From: Apostichopus japonicus
Taxonomy: Eukaryota; Echinodermata; Holothuroidea; Aspidochirotida; Stichopodidae
Assembly: GCF_037975245.1 (NCBI RefSeq)
Contig: NC_092568.1
Location: 40,416,631-40,480,630, forward strand
Length of the DNA: 64,000 nt
Reading direction: 5' to 3'
Below the pieces are notes generated by a model. It saw only the letters and a program-made list of their open reading frames with translations, was not told where the DNA came from and did not search any database. Positions 11,245-21,232 of the stretch are shown in pieces. How positions within the stretch are numbered: the first letter of the stretch is position 1; each line of letters starts with the position of its first letter. A program made the translations under genes and the position numbers.

Positions 11245-11803
11245 GGGACAAACTATAACGAATGACAGCGAATGACCGAATGACAATTGACTCCACACAG
11301 GGTTAACTATCATTTGCAAATGACAGCGAATGACAACGAAGGACAGTGTTGAGTGGAGATAAAATGATTAACGGAGTGGAGTTACTTGGTTTTCTGCGCA
11401 AAAATGATTTGAGGAAAATCGCATGTTACGTGGTTGCAGGGTTTTGCTGTAATTTACGGATAGAAACCACAGGGAAAGTTTTTGTGTGAGAATGCGCTTG
11501 AGTGCTGTGCTTTTTACCTCTGTAGATTTATATAGAAAGATAACTGAAGCCGTTTCAAGATTATTGTATTGTTAGTTTCTAACAATTAATATCGGAAAAA
11601 TGACGATAAATTTACTTTTTAAACTTAGACTTACAATTTGGCTTAATATAAGGTACGTTTTTATCTTGTCTGTACTTTACTAGATCTAGATACCCACGAA
11701 GTCTGAACTGTCATTCGTTTTAGTCAACGCAATTTTTTAGTGTGTACAACATATTGTCATTCTTTATGTGTTACGCAATTGTCATTCGTTTTAGTAACAC
11801 CCC
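11245..11803 (+). mobile_element. MITE with GGG...AAAACGAATGACA termini
   Basis: Starts GGGACAAACTATAACGAATG and ends with the inverse form, CATTCGTTTTAGTAACACCC. The subterminal regions are built from repeated GAATGACA words in both orientations. About 560 bp and non-coding. Related copies lie at 19321-20640, mostly in the other orientation. Confidence 0.65.
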
Positions 11804-11989
11804 CCGAGATCGCCGGAAATGACCTTTCCAGGCCTTGCTAATTTGCAGATAAACGAAGAATAAATAGTAGTCTGGGAGCCTGTCCCATATGATTTCACCG
11901 CATTTAGCCCAGAAGGTTTGACCCCTAAAAGTTACTAAGACCATCTAGGCCATTCACAAAAAAAAATGTCAGCTCAACCCCAGTGGTCG

Positions 11990-13079
11990 GGTTCGGACCC
12001 CAGACCCCCTGAAAAAGACCCCCCCCCCGGACGGGTTAATTTCACCCCATCTAGCCCATGGACCAAACTTTGTCAGAAGGAAGTAGTATGGCTGTACATT
12101 AAAAAAAGGCAAAACTGACAAAATTCCTGGTCGGGAAGAGGTTGTCAGACCCCCACTAAGTCACCCGCAGTCGGGTTGATTTCACCCCATCTAGCCCATG
12201 GACCAAACTTTGGCAAAAGGAAGTAGCATGGCAGTATGTTACAAAAATGGCAAAAACTGACAAAATTGTTGGTCGGGAAGGTGTTGTCAGACCCCCACAA
12301 AGTTTACCCTGACCCACCCCCCCCCCCAAAAAAAAGGCGGGTTGATTTTACCCCATCTAGCCCATGGACCAAACTTTGTCAGAAGGAAGTAGTATGGCTG
12401 TACATTACAAGAAAGGCAAAACTGACAAAATTCCTGGTCGGGAAGGGGTTGTCAGACCCCAACTAAGTCACCCCCAGTCGGGTTGATTTCACCCATCTAG
12501 CCCATGGACCAAACATTGGCAAAAGGAAGTAGCATGGCAGTATGTTACAAAAATGGAAAAAACTGACAAAATTGTTGGTCGGGAAGGTGTTGTCAGACCC
12601 CCACAAAGTTTACCCTGACCCACCCCCCCCCCAAAAAAAAAGCGGGTTGATTTTACCCCATCTAGCCCATGGACCAAACTTTGTAAGAAGGAAGTAGTAT
12701 GGCTGTACATTACAAGAAAGGCAAAACTGACAAAATTCCTGGTCGGGAAGGGGTTGTCAGACCCCCCACTATATTCACCCCCAGTCGGGTTGATTTCACC
12801 CCATCTAGCCCATGGACCAAACTTTTGCAAAACAAAACTTTGTCAAAAGGTAGTAGTATGGATGTACATTACAAAAAGTGTAAAACTGACAAAATTCCTG
12901 TTCGGGACCCCCCACTAAGTCACCCCCCAGTCGGGTTGATTTCACCCCATCTAGCCCATGGACCAAACTTTGTCAAAAGGAAGTAGTATAGATGTACATT
13001 ACAAAAAGTGTAAAACTGGCAAAATTCCCAGTCAGGAAGGTGTTGTCAGACCCCCACAAATATCACCCTTACCCAACTA
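11990..13079 (+). repeat. Tandem array A, left arm: alternating ~140 and ~167 bp units
   Basis: The core CCCCATCTAGCCCATGGACC recurs at about 12045, 12184, 12351, 12491, 12656, 12799 and 12945. The spacing alternates between about 140 and 167 bp over the first five copies, giving a dimeric higher-order unit of about 306 bp. The longer unit carries a C-run followed by an A-run. Frames here are by-products of the repeat. Confidence 0.8.
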
Positions 13080-13369
13080 GACCGGCAGCCCAGTGCACTT
13101 TGATCAAACGAACGAGGTACCAATATCTGAGTATTGGAACATTTGTGGAAAAACCCAGTATATCCAAAAGTGGATGTCTGCCGTGGTCGCTCTGCTGCAT
13201 GTGGCCCCTGGGGCCGGTTAAAGGGGGCCCAAAAATGCATCTGATCAAACGAATGAGGTACCACTTGAAACCAATGTCAACTTAATGCATGAATGCCACA
13301 TAGTACTGAATGGCCCATGCCAGACAAATTTTCTGCTGCAAAGGGCCCGCCAGACGCCCAAGAAGGTCC

Positions 13370-14240
13370 CCTAAAAATGCATCTGATCAAACGAACGAGG
13401 TACCACTTGAAACCAATGTCAACTTAATGCATGAATGCCACAAAGTACTGAATGGCCCATGCCAGACAAATTTTCTGCTGCTAAGGGCCCGCCAGACGCC
13501 CCCAAATATGGCCCAAATGCCCATTACCGTAGCATTGACCCAGATTAAATATGCAAGGTACCACTCAAAACCGGTTTGGAATGTTCGGGTTGATCTTACA
13601 GACTATGGAAATCCTCATGCCAGACAAATTTTCTGCTACAAAGGCCCGCCAGACGCCCCAAAAGGGCCCATAAAAATGCATCTGATCAAACGAACGAGGT
13701 ACCACTTGAAACCAATGTCAAATTAATGCATGAATGCCACAAAGTACTGAATGGCCCATGCCAGACAAATTTTCTACTGCTAAGGGCCCGCCAGACGCCC
13801 CCAAATATGGCCCAAATGCCCATTAGCGTAGCATTGACCCAGATTAAATATGCAAGGTACCACTCAAAACCGGTTTGGAATGTTCGGGTTGATCTTACAG
13901 ACTATGGAAATCATCATGCCAGACAAATTTTCTGCTACAAAGGGCCCGCCAGACGCCCAAGAAGGGCCCATAAAAAAATGCATCTCATCAAACGAACGAG
14001 GTACCACTTGAAACCAATGTCAACTTAATGCGTGAATGCCACAAAGTACTGAATGGCCCATGCCAGACAAATTTTCTGCTGCTAAGGACCCGCCAGACGC
14101 TCCCAAATATGGCCCAAATGCCCGTTAGCGTAGCATTGACCCAGATTGCAAGGTACCACTCAAAATCGGTTTGGAATGTTCGGGTTGATCTTACAGACTA
14201 TGGAAATCATCATGCCAGACAAATTTTCTGCTACAAACGG
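13370..14240 (+). repeat. 300-bp tandem units in the left arm of element B
   Basis: The block ATGCATCTGATCAAACGAAC recurs near 13375, 13676 and 13978 (about 300 bp). Each unit is two related halves of about 150 bp, both containing CATGCCAGACAAATTTTCTG. Because 300 is a multiple of three, frames stay open across units, which explains the ORF-like appearance of 13310-14291. Confidence 0.8.
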
Positions 14241-15420
14241 GCTAACAGACACACTAAAAAAGGCCCCCAAATGGGCCATGATCAATCATAGTTGGTACCA
14301 CACAAAACCAATATTAAATGCAAAGGTACTTTCCACAGAGTAAAGAACTGCCAATGCAAGACAAATTTTCTTCTGCATAGGTCCCACCAGATAGAAAGTA
14401 TAGGTGGCCCAATGCGGCCCTATATGGGCCTAATGAATTGTATATCGGTGCAGACTATATGAGCCTTGTGACATGACATTTGTAGCATTCCACAGAGTAA
14501 AGAAATGCCAATACAATACAAATTTTCTTCTGCAAAGTGCCCACCACATGTAAAAAAAAATATGCAGTTTAAATAGTTAAGATACCACAAGAAACCAATC
14601 TATAACAATCAAGAACATCCTGAATTATTCAAATTCCTTCCCGCTACATAGGCCAATGGAATAATGAGATTAGTATACTAGTAGGTGTATCAATTACTGA
14701 ACATTTCATTGAGCAAAACAAAAATGACGCGAACTCAGTCTTTGAGGGAGATCCTGACAGTTATAATGCATTCTCAAATCCATTCTTGTTCCTTTTATCT
14801 ATTCTTTTTCCTTTTATCCAGTCAGTACTTTGCATCGTGAGCAGTGTTCAACTTGACAGTTACTTTGTTTCGCTGGAAACACTGGAGCAGATTAAAATCA
14901 GTTTATGTATTGTAAATAAGAAACCCAAAATCATTTTGTATCTTAAAACACTGTGTTTACGTTAGCATTGTAAATCTACAAAGTTTAAAATCTTGAGAAA
15001 GAACGCTTAAGTGTCATCTTAAGACATACATGTAGTCGAACAAAAGAGATTGTTTTGTTTCTTAAGCTCAGACAAAGAAACAATTATCAAACAGTGGTGA
15101 AAATGCTTTATAACGTGTACTTAACGATAAAGGTTTGGGTTGAAACTGTCCAATATGGTTTTTAAAAGATACATAATTGAAGCATAGAAATGTATATGTA
15201 CCTTTTATGCTAGGTACACTCTTTAAAGGACTTAAAATGCTAAGATTGAACAAACAAATACTGATATCACCACGTATGACTCCATTCCCTGATACAAAAT
15301 ATAAAATGAGTAATTGGCGTATATTACTCCATCTTGGTCTTTTAGAACTTCCATCATTACACTAATTCAATTCGAATAGCTTGTAACAAGTCCAACAAAT
15401 AGATGTGGCATCCATTTTTC
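14240..15420. other. Spacer of element B, no gene seen
   Basis: To about 14560 there are two further decayed units ('gacaaattttcttctgca'). Beyond that the sequence is AT-rich and unique, with no convincing frame. Confidence 0.5.
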
Positions 15421-16041
15421 AGTTCGTTTGATCAAATGCATTTTTATGGGCCATTTTGGGGCGTCTGGCGGGCCCTTTGTAGCAGAAAATTTGTCTGGCA
15501 TGATGATTTCCATAGTCTGTAAGATCAACCCGAACATTCCAAACCGGTTTTGAGTGGTACCTTGCATATTTAATCTGGGTCAATGCTACGCTAATGGGCA
15601 TTTGGGGTCATATTTGGGGGCGTCTGGCGGGCCCTTAGCAGCAGAAAATTTGTCTGGCATGGGCCATTCAGTACTTTGTGGCATTCATGCATTAAGTTGA
15701 CATTGGTTTCAAGTGGTACCTCGTTCGTTTGATGAGATGCATTTTTTTATGGGCCCTTCTTGGGCGTCTGGCGGGCCCTTTGCAGCAGAAAATTTGTCTG
15801 GCATGGGCCATTCAGTACTATGTGGCATTCATGCATTAAGTTGACATTGGTTTCAAGTGGTACCTCGTTCGTTTGATCAGATGCATTTTTGGGCCCCCTT
15901 TAACCGGCCCCAGGGGCCACATGCAGCAGAGCGACCACGGCAGACATCCACTTTTGGATATACTGGGTTTTTCCACAAATGTTCCAATACTCAGATATTG
16001 GTACCTCGTTCGTTTGATCAAAGTGCACTGGGCTGCCGGTC
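15420..16041 (-). repeat. Right inverted arm of element B
   Basis: Inverse of 13080-14240 but with fewer 300-bp units. It includes the single-copy head (15885-16041 matching about 13080-13235) with very few differences, so the element is fairly young. Confidence 0.8.
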
Positions 16042-16200
16042 TAAACCCCCAAAAGGCGCGTTGATTTCACCCCTTCTAGCCCATAGACCAAATTTTGTCA
16101 AAAGAAGGTAGTATGTCTGTACATTAAAAAAGGAATATCTGACAAAATTGCTGTTCAGAAGGGGTTGTCAGACCCCTACAAAGAGCCCATACCCAGTGTC
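16042..16200 (+). repeat. Displaced continuation of array A
   Basis: One direct-orientation A unit (GTTGATTTCACCCC then TAGCCCATAGACCAAA) immediately right of element B. It completes the unit interrupted at 13079. Confidence 0.75.
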
Positions 16201-18256
16201 TTTTACCCATGAACTGAGATGATAAACACATAATTATTACAAAAATAAATAATTAGTGATCATATTTATGAGAGGAGATATTCTATGTAATTCAAAAGAG
16301 CCTTCAACGTCCATTATGGCTTGCCTTTCTTAATTGCTTCATCTTTTTTTGGTGACAAGCGACCTAAAGTTGCTAGGCAAGGAAGTGACGGAAACACAAT
16401 GATGCTCCTGTTTAAAACATTTTGATTTTATTTAACTGTATAGCACCTAAGTAAAAATTATGGGTAGGCAGATTTAAGCAGTTAAATGGAAGGGCATATC
16501 CCAAAAATATTGTGAGTAATACCTAAAGGCAGCAGATATTTTTTGTTTTCCTGCCCTTTCATTTTTCTATAATACTCATGACTCCTTCTAAAATTTCATG
16601 TTAAATTTTGATAGTAATTTTTGTTTGTTTTGGCAGAAGATTGTTTGTTTTATTCATGTAAAACAAAAGACCTGCTATAGTTAATGACCTGCAACCCAGT
16701 TATCTGCTTGGTCCCATAATATATATATGGTGTTACAGCAGAGGTGGAACAAAAAACATATTGGGGACCCTTTGGCATATTAGATATCGTTAATAGGAAC
16801 ATCCTTCTAATTTCTGAAGCCTTTTCAAATAGTTATAGATATGCCAGGTATATAATTGGTAGATCAAAGAAGTTATTTGGGGGGGGGGGGGGGCTTGACC
16901 ACTCAATTATATTATTGAAGCTGCCCCTCCCCTGCTTCAGCTGTTTTTGTGTTACGAATGCATACTTTCCTTGTGCAATTGTTTTCATTTCATTTTGGGC
17001 GTTTAAATATATATATGTATCCTATGGGTTAGATTTCTATAGTAGCTCCCATTGTACTATTGCAACCAATAATTAAGTACTCATATTGTTTCTTTTTAAA
17101 CCTACAATTGGTAACATGCCAGTATAAAGATTATTTGGTTGAAATCAAGGAATATTTACAAAATCTGGGAGTTTAATTTGATTTACATCAGGTGAAAAGG
17201 CAGTATTTCCCACCCCCCCCCCCAAAGAGAGCATATTTCAACTATTTGATCTGTATTTAGTGTCGGATTTAGGGGATGTTGTGGCGGGTGTACCCTTCCC
17301 CTTTCAGACCACCCAAAAAAAGTTGTGTTCCAGACAAGAATGCTGGAAAATAAGTGCATTATTCAAATCGTGCAGATACTACTTGTCTGGAAATCAGATA
17401 TTTGGATTTCCCTCTATTTTTATATCTAATAAATTTCACATTTCGAACCCAAATTTGGCAAATCAATCGTGATCGGGGCTTCATAACGGCGGTTTATCTG
17501 TCGAAAATCCTGTAACTGGTAAGCTTTACCTTAGCAATTTGTTTTCAAATCACACTTTACTTAGAATATTTGCAGAAGAGGTGGATTGATAAGATGGACA
17601 CAACAGAATTATGCAAGTGACGTGATGGTGAACAATGACAAAGACGTACTGTATCATATATCAACAAGACAATATAGACTTTTAAGAATAACCATTTGCA
17701 TTTTAAAACCTTTAAAGCGCATTGTGCCCAATAACAGAAGGGCCTTAAAACTGAGTGAGGGCACATTCTCCATGTTTGTTCAAATGCAATGTTTGGTGGG
17801 GTTCTAGCTGTAACTGTTTCCTCTTTTGTGGATGGTATTTCCTAAATTAAATTACCCGTTCTTGTTATTATAGTTTTCCATAACTGTTTGTCATATTGAT
17901 GACACAAGTGTGGTAATTGGCAGTCCAAACATTCATGTTGAACAAGCAAACTTATTTTACCAACATGAGTGGGGCTGGTCCTGTTGAAAGCATGTTGTTA
18001 TTTTCTACATTTGTCATGCAAAGGAATCTGCTTTACAAGTGTAAAAACTTTTCATATATAACATTTGTTCCTGGTTCTACATGTATCCATTTCTTGCTTT
18101 TACGGTATATATATGTTACACAAATACATAAGTGGCCCATGTGACCAGAATGGGCACATCTTTGCTTTCAGACCATTTGGTAAGTTTTTCCATGTTTTAT
18201 AATACTTTTGAATACTTTTTTTTTAAACAAAATTCTGGTCTATGATTAGATTGCAT
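16200..18256. other. Unique interior of element A, no gene seen
   Basis: About 2 kb of AT-rich sequence between the inverted arms of A, with a long G-run at about 16869-16884. The small frames here (for example 16744-17076) show no family resemblance and are broken by low-complexity tracts. Confidence 0.45.
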
Positions 18257-19026
18257 GAATTGAATTGGCTGGGTGGGGGCACCTTGTGGGGGGGTCTGAC
18301 AACCCCTTCCCGACCAGCATTTTTGTAAGATTTTCCTTTATTTTAATGTACAGACATACTACTTCCTTTCGGCAAAGTTAAGTCTGTGGGCTAGATAGGG
18401 TGAAATTTACCCGCCTTTTGGGGTTGGGTGAGGGTGACATTTGTAGGGGTCTGACAACACCTTCCCGACTGGGAATTTTGCCAGTTTTACACTTTTTGTA
18501 ATGTACATCCATACTACGTCCTTTTGACAAAGTTTGGTCCATGGGCTATAGATGGGGTGAAATCAACCCGACTGGGGAGGACTTAGTGGGGGGGGGGTCT
18601 GACAACCCCTTCCCGACCAGAAATTTTGTCAGTTTTACACTTTTTGTTATGTACATCCATACTACTACCTTTTGACAAAGTTTGATTATGCCAAAGTTTG
18701 GTCCATGGGCTAGATGGGGTGAAATCAACCCGCTTGGGGTGACTTAGTGGGGGGTCTGACAACCTCTTCCCGACCAGTAATTTTTTTCAGTTTTGCCTTT
18801 TTTTTTAATGTACAGCCATACTACTTCCTTCTGACAAAGTTTGGTCCATGGGCTAGATGTGGTGAAATTAAGCCGTCCGGGGGGTCTTTTTTAGGGGGTC
18901 TGGGGTCCGAACCCAACCACTGGGGTTGAGCTGACATTTTTTTTTTTGTGAATGACCTAGATGGTCTAAGGAACTTACCGTCAAACCTTCTGGGCTAAAT
19001 GGGGTGAAATCATACGGGACAGGCTC
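18256..19026 (-). repeat. Right inverted arm of element A
   Basis: Reverse-orientation copies of the A unit. The phrase GGTCCATGGGCTAGATGGGG recurs at about 18537, 18700 and 18843, with a more diverged copy at about 18385. The arm ends in the inverse of the left terminus. It has about four units, fewer than the left arm. Confidence 0.8.
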
Positions 19027-19320
19027 TTGGCCTAAAGGTGCCATCGCCATTTTGTCAGAAAATTACACCAAAAAATATGACAAATGTCAATAGGTAGATG
19101 CATATGAGAGCGCAATAAAAAAGGCAATAGTCCCGAATAAGTAAAAAGTGTTAAAAAGCTGAAAAGGGCGCCAGCAGTCCATTTGAGTCCGTCAGGGGGT
19201 GGGGGGGGGAGATCCGCCCCTGACTGTATGGACGCTCCGCCACTGACACTGGTGCTAGAACATGTAAGTGGCAATCGCCTTCAAATACCGAATGTATCAT
19301 GTATGTGGACACTGAAAAAC

Positions 19321-20640
19321 GGGTGTTACTATAAAACGAATCACAATTGCGTTACACATAACGAATGACAATATGTTGTACACACTAAAAATTGCGTTGA
19401 CTAAAACGAATGACAGTAATGACAGCACGGACATTTGCTTCAACCGGATATCACAGTTCAGACTTCGTGGGTATCTAGATCTAGTAAAGTACGGAAAAGA
19501 TAAAAACGCACCTTATAGTATAAGCGAAATTGTAAGTCTGATTTTAAAAAGTAAATTTAACGTCATTTTCCGATATTAATTGTTAGAAACTACCAACACT
19601 AGTTATCTTCAGTTATCTTACTACATAAATCTACAGAGGTAAAAAGCACAGCACTCAAGGGGTGTTACTAAAACTAATGACAATTGCATGCGTTACACGC
19701 GAATGACAATATGTTGTACACACTAAAAAAATGCGGTAACTAAAACGAATGACAGTAATTACAGCACAGACATTTGCTTCAACCGGATATCACTGTTCAA
19801 ACTTCGTGGGTATCTAGATCTAGTATAGTACGGACAAGATAAAACGCACCTTATAGCAAGCGAAATTGTAAGTCTGATTTTAAAAAGTAAATTTAACGTC
19901 ATTTTACCGATATTAATTGTTAGAAACTAACAATACTATATAATCTTGAAAAGGCTTCAGTTATCTTTCTATATAAATCTACAGAGGTAAAACGCACAGC
20001 ACTCAAGCGCAATCTCACACAAAAACTTTCCCTGTGGTTTCTATCCGTAAATTACAGCAAAACCCTGCAACCACGTAACATGCGATTTTCCTCAAATTAT
20101 TTTTGCGCAGAAAACCAATAACCGCATTTACTCCACTCCGTTATTCATTCTATCTCTTCTCGCCACCGTCCTTCGTTGTCATTTGCTGTCATTCGCAAAT
20201 GATAATTTACCCTGTACAAAGTCAATTGTCATTCGGTCATTCGCTGTCATTCGTTTTAGTTTGTTAAATAAGTTTGATTAGCTTCTCATTTGGAGGGACT
20301 GTTAACGGCAGCTTTAACCTTAACCTTAACCTTGTCCCCACTAAAGCGCATTCTCACACAAAAACTTTGCCTGTGGTTTTCTATCCGTAAATTACAGCAA
20401 ACCCTACAACCACGCATGCAACATGCGATTTTCCTCAAATCATTTTTGCGCAGAAAACCAATAACTCCACTCCGTTAATCATTCTATCTCGAGTAATGAT
20501 TTTCTTAAAACATGGTTTTTCAGGGGACAAACTAAAACGAATGACAGCGAATGACCGAATGACAATTGACTCCACTCAACACTGTCCTTCGTTGTCATTC
20601 GTTGTCATTCGCTGTCATTCGCAAGTGATAATTAACCCTG
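19321..20640 (-). mobile_element. Cluster of AACGAATGACA-type MITE copies
   Basis: A truncated copy starts GGGTGTTACTATAAAACGAA (19321). A near-complete copy starts GGGTGTTACTAAAACTAATG (about 19661) and runs to about 20262. A third partial copy runs from about 20345 into a direct-orientation terminus, GGGACAAACTAAAACGAATG (about 20523). The internal text is the inverse of 11245-11803. The cluster lies outside the hAT-like element that holds the left copy, so these are separate insertions or local duplications. Confidence 0.7.
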
Positions 20641-20649
20641 TGTGGAGAT

Positions 20650-21232
20650 AGGAATACACTAGAGAGTTCCCACTAGCTTTATTTTGCACAAAAGAAGCCT
20701 GCATCAATAAACAACCTTTTTCCGAGGGATCACACGGACTTTTTTTTTTGTCTTCAAAGATTTGTTTACATTCATAAATCGGTCGTTTTTTACCTTTTGA
20801 CCCCTTTTTTCAAAAAAAAAAAAAAAATCGTGGGACCATTGAAACTAACCCTTACCAATACAACTAGCTAAGACATACAAGGACTGAAATCAGGAGCCTC
20901 AAATGCATATTTGGAGAGATGGCTCTGTATTTGAGGTAAATATGTCAAAAATGACGTTTTTAGGTCTAAGTTAGGGCCAAAACACGGTCAGACTTCCGAA
21001 AATATTCCTCCCGAATGTCACCATAAAGAGAAGAAGTTGAGCTCTCCAGAAGCGCCACACTGAAACGCATCAGACCGTATCGCTATATACGGCTCTGGAA
21101 ACAATCTAGCAATTCAACTCGAGCATTTTTATGGTATCGAATTTCGTCAACCACATTTGAAACGTTTCGCGCGTTAAGCGCGCGTGGGCACGCTATCAAT
21201 ACTCACGTAATCACTAATCGAACAAATACATC
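20650..21232. other. Upstream region of the piggyBac gene
   Basis: About 0.58 kb with A- and T-runs and no frame. The promoter must be here or further left. No TATA box was called, and no piggyBac-type TTAA-flanked terminus could be paired with the downstream side. Confidence 0.4.

Larger units (their letters stand above)
13080..16041. mobile_element. Fold-back element B inserted at a TA inside array A
   Basis: The left edge is GACCGGCAGCCCAGTGCAC (13080) and the right edge is the exact inverse, ending GCCGGTC at 16041. TA flanks it on both sides (13078-13079 and 16042-16043). Joining the flanks restores a normal array-A unit across the junction, which shows that B is a later insertion. The arms are unequal: about 1.16 kb left, 0.62 kb right. 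The spacer is about 14240-15420. No transposase frame was recognised. Confidence 0.8.
11876..19026. mobile_element. Fold-back element A (long inverted repeats of tandem units)
   Basis: The left edge reads GAGCCTGTCCCATATGATTT and the right edge is its inverse, ending GGGACAGGCTC at 19026. The arms then match inward through a 'ccatctaggccattcac' phrase into a tandem array. The left arm is 11876-13079 plus its displaced continuation 16042-16200. The right arm is about 18256-19026. No target duplication was recognised. Fold-back (FB-type) elements have exactly this plan: long inverted repeats with internal tandem units. Confidence 0.65.
11094..19253. mobile_element. hAT-like element, 8.1 kb, carrying nested insertions
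   Basis: The left end starts CAGTGGCGGAGC at 11102 and the right end finishes GCTCCGCCACTG at 19245, a perfect 12-bp terminal inverted repeat beginning CAG. The flanks are ACACTGAT (11094-11101) and ACACTGGT (19246-19253), a 7/8 match to the 8-bp target duplication expected of hAT elements. No transposase is visible inside. Most of the length is later insertions, and the original element may have been only about 0.4 kb. Confidence 0.7.

Noticed and set aside
13310-14291. Three head-to-tail plus-strand frames of about 100 codons with overlapping stop/start
   Set aside because: The 300-bp unit is a multiple of three, so frames persist; the inverted copies show the same. No codon-level constraint is apparent.
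20316-20335. AACCTTAACCTTAACCTT as an interstitial telomere
   Set aside because: The unit is AACCTT, not the TTAGGG/CCCTAA motif, with only three copies.
20633-20650. TTAACCCTGTGTGG as the left piggyBac terminus
   Set aside because: It resembles a TTAA plus CCC end, but the same words occur within the GAATGACA MITE (inverse at 11290-11300), and no matching right end was found beyond 25066.
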